This document shows, in pieces, positions 1-12,799 of a stretch of 64,000 nucleotides of DNA. A program made the position numbers and the translations under genes. The notes under the pieces are model-generated. The model saw only the letters and a list, made by a program, of their open reading frames with translations. It ran no database searches and was not told the DNA's origin. The DNA is from Zeugodacus cucurbitae (taxonomy: Eukaryota > Arthropoda > Insecta > Diptera > Tephritidae). The DNA is taken from assembly GCF_028554725.1 (NCBI RefSeq), contig NC_071667.1, positions 51,825,501 to 51,889,500 on the forward strand, read 5' to 3'. Every line of letters begins with the position of its first letter. Positions within the stretch are counted from its first letter, which is position 1.

Positions 1-850
1 AAAATCAAAATTTAAATGTATAAGAACAAGTAGTAAAGTCTTAAAATAAATTTCGCATAAATAAACAAATATTATGCAAATAATCTATCAGACTTAAGAA
101 TAACATAAAATATTTGACAACATTCATTTGCGTAAATACGAGGCCATAAAACTTTACATTTGAAGAAATCAGAAGAATGTTGAGAAAGGCTTTTACTAAC
201 GAATCCAATTAGTTTTATGACTGCTATAGCTGAGTAGATTAACAGCGTGATTACTATTTCCTGGTTCATGGATTCAAATCGCGTTTGAAGCAAACTCAAA
301 CTATATTGAAAATATTTTTTTCAAAATTCTAATGGTCCTTAGGTTAGGCAGAAGGCTCTAAGCTCAAAATAGATGCTTTTTCTTATCTCAGATTATAAAT
401 TTCTTTGTATGTTGATTATAACTAGTTTCGTTATACAGATACTAAGTCAAACAGTTCCTTAGCTTAGAAGTTAACTCTCTAGTCTCCTTTTAACAAATAT
501 TTAATATTTGCATACATTTTATTTTAATTATATTTACTATATGCATAATAAAATATTAAACTCACCACCGTTTGTAGAAAGAGTTACTGCTTCTGGAATT
601 CAATAGAAAAATAAAAATAGATTAAAAATGCTATTTATTTATATGTAAATATATAGTGAAATGAAATTGATGACTAATAAACTATTATGGTTCACAACTC
701 AACTCAGTTGTATTGAAATTGAAACAACTCAACTGTTAGAAATACGAATTACAACTAATATCAGTCGAAGTACCACTTATATTTTTTTACTTAATTTTAC
801 TTTTCGGTCAAGTTGAGTTGCCAAGTAAAATTGAATTGTAAACTATACAG
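1..850. other. AT-rich intergenic sequence, nothing recognised
   Basis: No ORF with family features, no tRNA-like fold and no clear repeat was seen. There are scattered short direct repeats of the type CAACTCAACT around 700-740. The sequence ends where the Harbinger-like element begins. Confidence 0.5.
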
Positions 851-1716
851 GCATGTTCTGGAAATCGCGCGATTTGAAGTCGGATCCGAAATTACAATTC
901 GTACGATTTTGTTTTAGATGTTCTGCAATTCGTGCGAAAACAAATAAAAGAGAATTATTGGGTTCAAAATTTTAATAATTTAAAATTAAAAAGCATTTAT
1001 TAAATAAACAATGTTTTTTTATGGCTATTTATTTGTTGTGAACGATATTATTATGGTAAAATCGAAAGGCGGCATTTGAGAGACAATTCTAATCACCTGT
1101 CTGCACCGGATTCCACGTAAGTTTTGCCAAAAAGGTTTCCACTTGCCGACTTGAGATGATTTCTTTTTGTTTCAGGTTTGTTTCCAGATGTCGGTTAAGT
1201 AAGCATGCATTTTCTGAAATACTAACCTTTGGGAAGTGAAACGTCCACACCTAATTTAATAAAATTGGTGGAAAGCTTAGGTTTTTCGGTGAAGGTTCAT
1301 ATCAACGATCAGTTGGAAAGAATACCGATATTGTCCGAAATGGATTAAGCTTCAAATGTCTGAAGTGGATTCCAGAAACACAAAACATCATTGAATGCAA
1401 AATTTGGAATACCATTTGATAGGATGCATTGATGGCACTCATGCAGCTACGGTTAAACGATTTGTAAACGAAAATCTTTACTATTTGTTATGATATTCTT
1501 ATTAATATTTATTGATATTATTTTTATGTTTTATCGTTTATCTTGCCGAATATGGAATCGGAAAATTGAAACGATTCCGATTTGCAGAACAGGGCGACAA
1601 AACGATTTGGTGATATTCGAAAAAAAAAAACAAAAACGGAACGATTTACAGAACATGTCAAACGATTTGAAAACGGAAAATGCGAAAATATTGCCCGAAA
1701 ACGATTTGCAGAACAT
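851..1716 (+). mobile_element. PIF/Harbinger-type DNA transposon remnant
   Basis: Between about 1334 and 1455 the + strand reads, across one frame change, a degraded nuclease: CPKWIKLQMSE, then a stop, then LNAKFGIP, then IGCIDGTHAATVK. The CIDGTH block carrying a catalytic Asp is characteristic of PIF/Harbinger (DDE_4) transposases. Copies of a motif close to ATGTTCTGCAAATCG lie at the left side in forward orientation (853-870, 918-940) and at the right side as the reverse complement (1577-1591, 1642-1656, 1702-1716). This looks like inverted terminal or subterminal repeats. The frame is broken by at least one stop and one shift, and most of the transposase is missing, so it is a dead copy. 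The outer limits are approximate because I could not define a 3-bp target duplication. Confidence 0.6.
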
Positions 1717-2119
1717 AGTAACAGTAAAATTAATTAAGCCAAAATCATATTTCTTCTTGCGAATTCAAAACACATATAGACTCAATATAAATATGTAAGA
1801 GATATAGATGTTTAGAGTATCTACTACAAGAACACTGGAACATGTTTGATTTTGAAATTTTTAGAAAAGTTCTGTAGAGTACATACTATTCATATTAGAT
1901 TATTATAAATCTATTATAATCTTAAAAATCGATTGGAAATTATATTTCTTCTAAAAATAACGAATTATCATAATATCTAATCATTAATATACATTTGTCG
2001 TCGGTTCAAAAAACTTAGGAAATTGTTAAATTAAAATACCACGGGAATGAAGAGTCCAAATGTCATATTTTTATTATGTTGATATACACCCACTCCCCTG
2101 AAGATCGTTAAATATATTT

Positions 2120-2410
2120 TGGCTATTTTCGTTTGTTGAAAGCTCATACTTCATTGCTTTTTCGTGAGTTCTTGGCCAAAAACAATGCTATAATGATTCC
2201 ACAGCCTCCATATTCACCAGATATGACTCCGTGGAACTTATTTCTATTTCCAAACATAAAAAGAACTTTAAAGGACTGTCGTTTTACAAACATACAAAAA
2301 TCGCTGAAAGATTCGCTTTTGAAAAGTGTTTCGACGACCAGAAGAAGCGCTGGCGTAAGTGCATAATATCAATATGGACTATTTTAAAGGCGACAACAAT
2401 AATGTAAACT
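2120..2410 (+). pseudogene. mariner transposase C-terminal remnant
   Basis: The + strand from about 2133 reads HTSLLFREFLAKNNAIMIPQ followed by PPYSPDMTP, the C-terminal part of a mariner-family transposase that includes the third catalytic Asp region (YSPD). After a frame change near 2325 it continues as FDDQKKRWRKCIIS, the usual tail of these proteins. The N-terminal DNA-binding domain and the first two catalytic Asp residues are absent. No terminal inverted repeat was found, so this is a truncated, decayed copy. It is a different mariner lineage from the pair at 24.7 and 29.6 kb. Confidence 0.75.
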
Positions 2411-2784
2411 ATATTTTTCAAAAAAAGGTAAAAGCCTTAATATTTTTAACAGGCCACGTACGAACAATAATGATGAATGCTTTTGGAGTTAATAGTATGA
2501 GGTGAAACTAAGAAATGAACTTAATTAGTTACTAGTGTCAGATGAATATTTTATTTCAGCATTTAAACGTTTCAAAAGTCACATTTTTGCTTAGCAATTC
2601 AATGCCATTTTAGGCACTACTAATTTTTCAGATATGTGGCAATGACATTCTTAAATAGAAGCCTTTCTAATGATAACAATTGCTGTTTAACTAAAAATAT
2701 CAAGCAGCAATACCAAAATCTGTTCTTAATCTTTTACTCACACTTGAATTAATGACATAGATTAATTATACAAGGACTAAACAA

Positions 2785-3870
2785 GTAAAGAAGGGCTAAG
2801 TTCGGGTGTAACCGAACATGTTATACTCTCGCAATTTATTTATTTAACTTTATTTATATTATACAATACACAATTTGACCCACATGTTCGTCATATATAT
2901 TGTATAAAGTCCATTGAAAGTTGGAAACCATAATATTAGGTTAGAAGCACCGAGGTCCTCATGTTCGATTAATGGGGCCTTGAAAACCTATGTTCCGATT
3001 TCGGCGATTTTTAGAATGGGGCTGCCACACTATAAAGGTAGTATTTGTGCAAAGTTCTGCATCGATATCTTCACTAGTGTTTCCTTTATATATTGTAAAG
3101 TTAACGATTCAGATTGTCTTCAAAGTTCTGGTATATAGGAAGTAGGCGTGGTTGTGAAGCGATTTGGCCTATTTTCACAACATACTATTGAGATGTAAGG
3201 AAACTATTACAAACCAAGTTTCATTGAAATCGGTCGAGTAGTTCCTGAGATATGGTTTTTAACCCATAAGTGGGCGATGCCACGCCCATTTTCCATTTTG
3301 TAAAAAAATCTGAGTGCAGCTTCCATCTGCCATTTCTTGTATGAAATTTAGTGTTTCCGACGGTTTTCGTTAGTGAGTTACCCCACTTTTAGTAGTTTTC
3401 AACCTAACCTTTGTATGGGAGGTGGGCGTGGTGATTATCCGATTTCAACAAATTTCATGGTGTGTGGTGGAGTACGTAGGAGAACTAACTGCAGAAAGTT
3501 TGGTTTATATAGCTTTATTGGTTTGCGAGATATATACAAAAAAACCGATTTGGGGGCGGGGCCACGCCTACTTTCCCACAAAAATTACATCCAAATATGC
3601 CTCTTCCTAGTGCGATCCTCTGTTCCCAATTTTACTTTTATAACTTTATTTATGTTAAGTTATCCGTTGCACGGACGGACGGACAGACGGACAGACGGAC
3701 AGACGGACAGACGGACATACAGACATTCGGATTTTGATTCGTCTCGCACCCTGATCATTTTGATATATATAACCCTATATCTAACTCGTTTAGTTTTATG
3801 ACTTACAAACAACCGTTATATGAACAAAACTATAATACTCTCTTAGCAACTTTTGTTGCGAGAGTATAAA
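2785..3870 (+). repeat. dispersed non-autonomous repeat, full copy (family R, copy A)
   Basis: The unit starts with a segment containing a small hairpin (TTCGG-loop-CCGAA, about 2800-2815) followed by TTATACTCTCGCAA. It ends at about 3855-3870 with the inverse TTGCGAGAGTATAAAA, so the termini are inverted. It has no coding capacity of its own. Internally it has blocks such as GTGGGCGTGG and GGGGCGGGGCCACGCC and a GGAC/AGAC tandem array (3671-3716). Diverged partial copies lie at 12,800-13,440, 54,965-55,165 (inverted) and 61,440-61,730. I do not recognise a named family with certainty. Confidence 0.6.
3671..3716. repeat. GGAC/AGAC tandem array inside the dispersed repeat
   Basis: About eleven tetranucleotide units alternate between GGAC and AGAC, giving an 8-bp period, near the 3' end of repeat copy A. 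It appears to be part of the element rather than an independent microsatellite. Confidence 0.8.
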
Positions 3871-4468
3871 AATGTATGGTTGTGGCAGCCCCATTTTTTA
3901 TTAAAGAAAGAAACTATTTTCTAGAAAATTTGCATCGGCATTCTTTCAAACTGAAACTTCTAACGACAGACCAATACTATTAAATTAAACCATTATGTCA
4001 TTCCGCAAATATTTATATTATATTTGTTAATAAATTGACTCAAATATACAAATGTATATATTAGATTAGATATGTTAAGTTATTTGAAGTAACGTCATTT
4101 AATATAATTGCAAACTAAATTAATTTTACAATAGCGCTACACTTAAGAAGTTATAAACACGTAAACATCTATACATGCAGACATAAATTAAATTGAAATA
4201 AAATATATTAGTAACTGTAATTACAAACGCTACAATCCATTTATGCATATACATAAAGTAATAACACCACTCGAGTGATAAAATCATACAAAAGTACTTG
4301 TTAGTACATTTGTATGTAGATGTGTAAACAGCTATTCATGCGTAAATACACATGTTTAAATACCTGTAATCACAATAATAACAACAACAACACCAGTGTG
4401 GTATATTCAGCGATGACGCATACATTTATCACCTACAAAATTCATTTAAACACCTACACACAAGCAGC

Positions 4469-4500
<32 letters not shown>

Positions 4501-5780
4501 CGTATGTATGTATGTTTACACATACAGGCATGTAAATGAATTATAATGAACTCGTATGTAAGTACATATGTATTTATAAACGTCAACTCATTTCACACCT
4601 CAAAGGCAAGAAAACAGTTGAATAGGCAGTAAAAGCATGTCAACGGCGACACCAACAGCAAAATTACTAACTTACATGCTTAAATACACACATATATGTA
4701 TATGCATGTGTACTTACTTAATTATAAGCTTGCATACATACATATAATATACATATAAGTTATATTGCTTGTGGAGAACAATTTTTCCTTCCACAAATTC
4801 ACAGTAACATTGCGCTCATCATAAATGTCAAAATCAGCGTCAACGTCGACGTCAGCCGCCAACGGCTTTGTAAATGGCAAATGGCTCACGTCATTCATGA
4901 AAAATGTTGCTCTTACTGTTGCTGCTGCTGCTGCAGTCATCAAATGTTTTAAAGCGCAAAAGCAAGAACGGGCGGAAAAGGCGCAAAAGCAAACGTTGTT
5001 GCAACATTATAATGAGAATAATTAAATTTCATTCAAATGGCAGGCTGAAAAGGCAGGTGCGCCTGACTGCTGGAAGGTAGCAGCTGCACTGTGTTGTAAG
5101 GTGTAAAGCAAGCGCGCATTCATTCATGCAACGGCTTGCAACTACAACAACATACACATACATGCATACAAGACAGTTCATTAGTTGTGAGTTAGTCAAT
5201 CAGTCAGTCAACTCGGCAACCGCACCACTGCCAGACGCCTGAGCACTTATGCAAATAAGCATATATATACATGTGTATATATACTTTGAAGTGCACATCA
5301 GTCAGTTAATTAAGCATAGAAAATTGTGCAGTGCAAATTAACATTTTCCATTCATGCCACAAATGAACTAACACACACACACGCAAGCGCGTACTCACGT
5401 ATTCACTACTGGCAGCTACGCGCTGTCGGTAAAACTTTATCCGCATTTTCCATACAAAAGAGAAATTAATATGAAATGCGGTGAAAGAAAAATGCGCAGA
5501 AAATATGAAAAATATTGAAATTAAATTCTGACGCTCACGCTTATAATAATAATGCAACAGCACACAGCACGCAGCACGGCAGCAGACAGACAGTGCAAAG
5601 TTCACGCAATTGCTATTTTCATATACGTTGCGGGGCATTACGTGACAGATGCCCGACGCGCAAGCAACGTTTATGGCGTATTTCACACCTCGACAGGCAG
5701 AGAGCACAGTGATTGCAATGCGCGCTTAACTATTGTTATTGTTGTAACGCGTCTGAGTGATTAAACATCATCATTAGCTA
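3871..5780. other. intergenic sequence with microsatellites, no gene
   Basis: It holds short ACA/ATA-rich tracts (4370-4395), a TATG tract (4476-4514), a CTG run near 4918-4935, and a TATATATAC stretch at 5263-5284 followed by TCAGTCAGT. The small ORFs here are low-complexity and match no family I know. Confidence 0.5.
4476..4514. repeat. TATG microsatellite
   Basis: About nine TATG units with one C interruption. It is one of many TATG/CATA tracts in the window, a common feature of higher-fly intergenic DNA. Confidence 0.9.
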
Positions 5781-5784
5781 GAGC

Positions 5785-5898
5785 ATCATATGATTATCAC
5801 GAAATCATATGATAATTATAACATCAACACAATCATCATAACATCATGTGATCATCATCATATGATCATTACCATCTCAAAAATCATAATCACATGAT
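5785..5898. promoter_or_regulatory. cluster of five ATCAYRTGAT palindromes (E-box-type)
   Basis: Five 10-bp sites of the form ATCA(T/C)(A/G)TGAT occur at 5785-5794, 5804-5813, 5843-5852, 5857-5866 and 5889-5898. Each has a CATATG, CATGTG or CACATG core, all of the CANNTG E-box type bound by bHLH proteins. They sit in ATC-rich DNA, so part of the pattern may come from a degenerate ATC/GAT microsatellite. The exact flanking symmetry and the conserved ends argue for a binding-site cluster. A regulatory role is inference. Confidence 0.35.
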
Positions 5899-5989
5899 TC
5901 CTCTCTGCCCATATACTTTAGCATAACCTCAAACACCATCATTATCATCATCATCATAATCATACTCAACGCGTTATTAACGCGCACGT

Positions 5990-6432
5990 CACAACTACGT
6001 AGACACACAACCACAGCCGGAGGAGACCAGCTGCTGTGGCAGCAGCAGCAGCAGCAGCAGTCAGTCAGTCAGTGGTCGCGTTTTAACTGCAAGCATTGCC
6101 CAGCGACCGCATGAAAAAGTTCGCTTGCACGTTTATAGTTCAAGGTAGTCTAGCGTGCGGTGTATTCTTTCAGTCATTTCCGCTTGACATCCTACAACCA
6201 GCAGCTGGCTTAAAGCGTTCAAGCGCATACATACACCTACATACAGTAGCGTGCATCGTACATACGCCAACACAGCAAAGTAGAAAAGTACAAGCATGTA
6301 GTGCCGGTGGCAGTGAACGCTGAAAAAAATCCACAGTGGTGTGGTGATTGTTGCGTGCGAAATTCAATTGATTTCAAACTCTATTACAATCAAGTTTTTA
6401 TTTGGTTTTTAACAAACCCGCCTGGAGGAAAG
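5990..6432 (+). other. candidate untranslated first exon with splice donor
   Basis: This block is less AT-rich than its flanks and carries CAG repeats (6040-6060) and overlapping CAGT repeats that contain the initiator-like TCAGTC (6060-6073). It ends with GGAAAG followed by a consensus donor GTGAGTAT (GT at 6433). The short ORFs inside it match nothing. It would fit the 5' untranslated exon of a + strand gene with a long intron whose coding part I cannot identify here. A chance donor in a repeat-rich block is the alternative. Confidence 0.25.
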
Positions 6433-7400
6433 GTGAGTATTGAATTTCAATCGCGAGAATTTGTGGTAGTTAAAGTTGGTAATAATTTCGCCTATAACGA
6501 TTGCCAATAACGGTTTAGTAAATTCGAACCCAATCGAAAGCGGTTTTTAATGTGACAGACGTAACCGTAGTCTGAAACTATTGATGGACATTCCAAGCTA
6601 AAGTTTTTCTTTCGGATTTGGTTCCTGAACTAGGATATACATTCCTCTGTTATTTTCTAATTAAAATTTATTGATTACCAATAACAAGCGAATGGATTTG
6701 ACAAGGGTTCGTTTAATGATTTCGTCCGAGATCGGCTTTAAATATCACAGAGGTGTGGCTTAACATTGCTCATAATAATCGTCTCTCAAATGACTCCATT
6801 TATATAATTCGTATTCGACTCGCCACTTCTCAGATTGTTAATATTGATTTTGGATCTCTTGATGTCAGATATATTGCCATTAAACTATTTATGAAAGAAA
6901 CAAGAAGATTGGTAATAACTTTTGAATAATGTGTAGCAAATTATTAATTCGACTCTATTTAATTATGCCAGCTTTTTACGCCTTTCCTCACTTACGACTT
7001 TATTGCGAGTCAAAGACGGCTTTGGTACAATTTGAAAGTTGAATCTAACATCCAAATTCCCGCTGAGATAGTGGTATTCTGTACCAAAGCAATACATAAT
7101 ATATAACAGTTTTTAGATACTCTGGCACTATCCAGAAGCCTCCTTATAGCCTATTCGCAAAGCCAAATTAATTCAATACATTAAGATTATATTTGAGAAA
7201 CCGGTTTTTGCCTTTCGCACAGCCTACACGATTAACGAACAGTTGTTATACATACATATGTATATGTTCCTAAGAAGTTGGTAAGTTTCATCAGCTGATT
7301 GCTATTTTATCAATAAACCCATTCAAATAGTTTCAACTCGATTGGTATTCGATTAAACATTAATGTAGTAAGCTTTTTCTTTTGTATGGGAAATCGATCT
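6433..7400. other. intergenic or intronic sequence, nothing recognised
   Basis: AT-rich sequence with no coding signal and no repeat boundary that I can define. Confidence 0.4.
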
Positions 7401-7403
7401 AAA

Positions 7404-7770
7404 TCAGCGCTTTAATCGAGCAAAGGTCTGTAAATTGATCAATGAACTCCTGTGCGAAATGGCTATTAAGGTACTTCCGGAATTTGGTTTAAATGTTTTT
7501 AATCTAATAGATAGATAGGTAGGAGTGCAGCCACATAATTTTATGAGCTCAATTAGCACTAGATGTGTCATTTTGATACACAAATCGCAGACGTTATAGG
7601 TCTGCGATAGGGCTGGACATTCACAGAGAAAGTGGAAAATTGTTTCCTTAAACCCCTCTAGTTCACAGCCTCGGCAAATTTTAATGTAAGGTATGCCAAT
7701 TTTCATTGCATGTTCTCCAAATGGCCAATGGCCCGTTATAGTAGTTGTAAGTCTGAAAATACTTTTATAA
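7404..7770 (-). pseudogene. LINE (I/Jockey/R1-type) 3' end, zinc-knuckle remnant
   Basis: Read on the - strand from about 7765 the frame gives LTTTITGHWPFGEHAMKIGI, then CRGCELEGFKETIFHFLCEC, then PALSQ. The TGHW..GEHA block followed by a CCHC knuckle (C-x2-C ... H-x3-C) is the usual C-terminus of ORF2 in insect non-LTR elements with an RNase H domain. The reverse transcriptase is not present upstream, so this is a 5'-truncated relic. The clade is uncertain. Confidence 0.65.
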
Positions 7771-10700
7771 TAACTTTCTTAAGATTACCAACAGCATATT
7801 AAATATTTCTTTGAAATATAAAGTAAGTCTATTGGAGAAAACACAGAAGATATACAGGATAACGAATACTTCTGTCTTGAGGCATGAGGCTTTTCACTCA
7901 CTTAAGGATAGACTAAGCTTTTATTTCAAATAGGCAAGTCCTACTACGAGAACGTATATCCAATTAGCGACTCGGAAGAGATATCTCGATTATCAATTGT
8001 GAAGAAATACTCGGTTATATTGTAGCAATAATTGAGAAATTGAATAATTTTAGGGCTTTGCGGCTAGTATCAGAACTAACCAGAACAAAACTTAAAATTC
8101 CTCTTATTTTTTACTTCTAAAATTATATTTTATACTCTTAAAATTACTTTAAGACCTACACAGCGCATTTAAATGTTCCCGTTACTTGCAACCTTTACTG
8201 TTATGCGTTTACTTTTATTTCGCTTGTTGCTGAGTAAATGCGACAGAGCCAACCACACACTCATGCAAACCACGTTTTTTGAAGCTAAAGTGTTTGCAGC
8301 ACCAAAATACAAAAGTGCCTGCACTCTCATAAAGCCCACACAGACCCACTGACACAGCGCGAACACTTGGTCCACCCACGCGCACACTACGGCAAGTACG
8401 AGTACATATGTATGTATGCGTGTCGTGGATTTCCATACGCAACAAAGCGAATTCACTTAAGTAACGTGAAGTGGAAAAGTTTTCTGCTTCGGTGTTGCAT
8501 GTGCACTTGCCTGACTGGTTGGTTTGGCGAGTTAGCGACCGTGGACGACGGTTGACGACCATTCGTTCGCTCGCTGCTTCGCGCTTTTATTCATTCAGCG
8601 AGTTAGTGAGTTAGTCACAAATTTGCATAGCGCTAGCAGACACCGCACTGCGCATATACGTTGACCCAACCACGCGAGCAACTGAAACTGCATTGACAGC
8701 AACGGCAGCGGCAAAAGCAACAATTTCGCTGAGCCGTTTATGCAAACAATTGTCCACCAGCTGTGTGGTTGCAGTTGCTTCAATATATATGAGTGTGTGT
8801 GTGCGCGTTTGTTTGCCCAAATCCACCATGACGTGGGGCCCAACAGCGCGCAAATTAGGTCCGTTTTGTGTATTTCACGTGCGAGCGTATCTCAACGAGT
8901 TGGCAAAGTTTCATGGCCCTTGTACTCCCTACGCCACCGACCACTATACACGACCAGGTATGTACTTACTCCGAGTGCATACTCGCACACAACACTGTCG
9001 GTGGCGGTGGACGACAAACTTTGCGGTTAAGGTGACACACATTAAACGCGGACAAAACTAAATTACCAGAGAAAAATGAGCGCAAGCACCTTGACATACA
9101 CGTTACGTACTAAAATAGTCGGTCTAGACTAGTTGACGGCAACCCACTCGGAAAACATGTGAATATTTAAGTAATTATATGGCTTTCAGATTTTTATGAA
9201 AGTTTTCAAGAACTCATCCCTTGTGGGTGTAATGATCTACAAGATTAAAGACAAGTGTTCAAATTTCACGTAGTCACAACCCGAACTCAAAAACTAACGG
9301 AGGTGGCCGCAAAACCTTAGATATTACGTTAATTTTTGAAAAGCGATCGAGAATTTTCCTGAATGTCTTCATCAAGCCCTAACCCTGATACTTCAATAGA
9401 TTTATTGAATCGGTAAAAGATTCCCCATAAAAATTTTTTTAAGACCTTTTTGCGTAATTATTCAAACCTTAAGTGTAAGCTTTATTTTTCCTACAGACCA
9501 CAACGTTGGCAGGAAATGACAACTCTGTTTAACAGCATTATTTCCAACACTGACACGGCAGTACTTTATTTTAGGCTAACATTGAAAAATGGCCACAGTT
9601 AATACAAAGGTCAGCGTTAATCATGATCGGCCAAAGGAAACAAAGCCTTAGATTTGTAGTGATATACAATGTAGTTAGAGACGCACTATCGGGCTTACAT
9701 AGAAAACTACATAGTGCAAGTAGTATATGGTGGGGTGTGAGTAGGTTCTCATATGAAAATACTAGTTAGAATGGAATAATAAAACTACAGAAGTTACATT
9801 TATAACATTTCGAAATGTTTTATTCTGGATCATATTTGGATTAGTTATTAGAATTTATGATATTTATGATTGGAACTATTGATATTTTCTCAGTGTCTAA
9901 ACGGAGCCGGATTTCTATTCGATCAAGGACCATCGCCTCGGTAACATAATCAACTGAATTTGAAGGATATTTTCTCTTGACATTAAAGTATGATATGTCT
10001 GAATTAGAATCTGGACACCGCTTTCTTTGGATAATGTAAAGCTTTTCAAATCACGTCAATTTCAGATTTATTCAAATGCATAATATTATAATAGTATTAT
10101 ATACCATCAAGTGATTATCGGTGAGAATTATTAACGGTGTTTTTTACCTGTTTAAATTCTCTATTGAAAATAGTATATATGTATATATTTTCCGATGTTT
10201 TAGCAGAAGTGCAAAAGTGGAGAGTGCTTCGGGCCATTTTTCGTCTGTTTTCGACTAAATGTCTACAAATAGGGATGACGTACATAATTTTGACAGCTCG
10301 TGGCGACCATGCTTGTTTTCGGATTTGTGTCAAATTTTGTCAATGTGTTCAATGTGTACAACTCCAATATTATTATAAAGATTTTTATCGAAAAATCATC
10401 TCCTCATGTATGACCCATTTCTGACTTAGTGGTTCAGGAAATTTCTTTCTTTAGCGCCAATAAATCATTACCATCAAGATCGAGTTGAACAACTTTTTTC
10501 CCCCGGAATTTCATAAAATCTCTCTATTTCCAATAAGACGGTTGGGTGTAAATTCGACGACTCGTAAAATTCGAATTTGACTAGTTTAACGCCTGTAGAT
10601 TATTTTCTCTAGGGGTATGTTAAATCAAAGGTTTACGCGAATCAGTCAGCTATGCTCGGGTGGAGATAAGGTAACGGAGCTGTGAAGGCCATTTGTCAGA

Positions 10701-12799
10701 CATGTTGGCAAAATATGGGTATATCCAAACTATTTCATTTCTCATCCCAAGACCTCCCAAAATCATTTACAAATTTATGAAGCTTGCTGATAACTCTGGG
10801 ATGCAGTTTATCTATCTCCTTCAGATAGAGAATGCACTACTTCTTCACCTCTAAAGGAAACCAAACATTTGGATGTTATCGATATTTAAAGTCGCTCTGG
10901 TTATAAACGGAATATAATATTTAGTGTCGTGTCCATCTATAAACCACACATCTCCGATTGGAGACTCAATATTATGGCGTCAACTAAGTAATCGGCTTTG
11001 GGCGAGCCGGCATGTTTTGGTACGACGTTAGAAAAAAATTTAGAAAATACTTAAATTATTCTATAGTACTCACTACACCGGAACTATGTAGTGTTCCATG
11101 GCTGTGTTTTCCATAAAGATAATATTATACCACAGATATATACATGTAGGTTCTTTTCTGTGATCTTTAGTGAAGACCTTTATAGGTTCTTCTTTTTTTA
11201 AGAAATATCACACATAATATATCTGTGTTTTATTTTATGCTTCCGAATAAAAAAATCTTTGTAAATTTCCAAAAATAAACTAACTGTAATCCAATGCAAT
11301 ACTGCATTTCGTCTATTTCCTATGAATTCTCATGAAAATCGGCACAGTAAGTAAAAAAAAAATGGCACTAACTCATTCACGAGATTAAATGTGCAGTTAT
11401 TAATAGCAGAGGAAACCAAATGTCACCACAATAATTTTTTATTGCCACACAGCAGCGTAATTAGTACGAAAACTGGTCAGACAAGTCAAGTGGAAAACGT
11501 ATTAATTGCTCAGCGCGTCCTACTACATAGCGCATAAGCTCGTTTACAACAACAAAAAACCGCTGTACGCGCGCACAACACAAAGCAAAAGTGCGCGTTA
11601 CACCCCCGCCTCCCACACGCCGCCAGCGCACAAGCATACGCTTGTATTTGAGGCTCGGCAAAACGACGTCATTAAGGCATTATAATTTACTAGTACACGA
11701 CTTGGACGTTTTGCCCCCGCACACACGCTTGGAGCTAAATGAAAAGTGACTGCAAAACTACAACAACAACAACACTACTACAACACCAACAACTACAAGT
11801 AGGCAGTAAGCTTATTCACGCTGTAGAAGTAGAAGCTACGAAATGAAGTAATTAAGAGCAATTTTCAGCGAAAGCAAAAGCAAAAGCCAGGCAAATGGAA
11901 AACACGGCAAAATTTTAATTTAATGACGTAACTTGCTTGTAATGCATTTGCATGCACTTTATTTGCATAAATATTTTATACATTTCATATTTTGAATTTT
12001 GTTTTGTTTTTGTAAATAAAAGCAAGTTACACCAAAAATAGTGCACTACGCGCTATCTTCGTGCTCTTCTTGTTGCGCAAACTGTAAATGTTTGATGTGT
12101 TAATGTCACCCGCCATTTGCCACCTCACGGGCGCTGTCAGTCTGCTGGCACAGCAGCGACCGCCTTACCTTCGAAAACTGTGCAAATACACGCGTGAGCC
12201 AAGTAGCGGCAAACGACAATCGCTGCTCATGCCCTCTGCCGGTTTAACGCACCAACGGCTGTGTATTGCACTCCACCCACTCATTCTACAGGCGTTCGCG
12301 AGGGGCCCCAACGAATTAAAAAATGAAAGACAACACAGAAAAATTGTCGCGTTGTAAGTAAAAATACGCCTGTTGACAGTTTTTCATTTCTCCAGCTGTC
12401 AAACATTAAACTATAAGTACTTTCTGCACACTGTGTCAAAAAAGTTTCGCGGCTACACATTTTATTTTACTATTTTGAGCTCGAGGTTGCATATTCTATA
12501 AATAATTAGTACTACATGGTTAAAATTGTTTACCAATTATACAAGTGTAGGCGTGAATACATCCTGTCGCCATTATCAAAGTGTTGTAATGTTAAATATA
12601 CGGATCCAAAAAAATATATATCCATATTTACGAAAAATGAGTGGAGCGATTTTGAACCGACACCAAATATAAAGCCCACCGACCCAACCCTAATATTAGG
12701 TATATGGGAACTAGCACAGAGATATATTATTAGAAGAAAAGATTCTCTCTGAATTTCTTTAAAATATCTGAGAGATTTAACAAAGTTTTAGGTTATTTT
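7771..12799. other. intergenic or intronic sequence, no gene supported
   Basis: From 8200 to 9060 there is a GC-richer block with short overlapping ORFs on both strands, none matching a family. 9061-11,400 is AT-rich without recognisable elements. 11,450-12,360 is another CA/CAA-rich block. Possible splice donors (CAG/GTATGT near 8957; TTGTAAGTA near 12,352) are not enough for a gene call. Confidence 0.4.

Noticed and set aside
8165..9061. Overlapping ORFs of 80-122 aa on both strands in a GC-richer block
   Set aside because: The ORFs lie on both strands and overlap in several frames with no shared motif, which is what GC-richer non-coding DNA produces.
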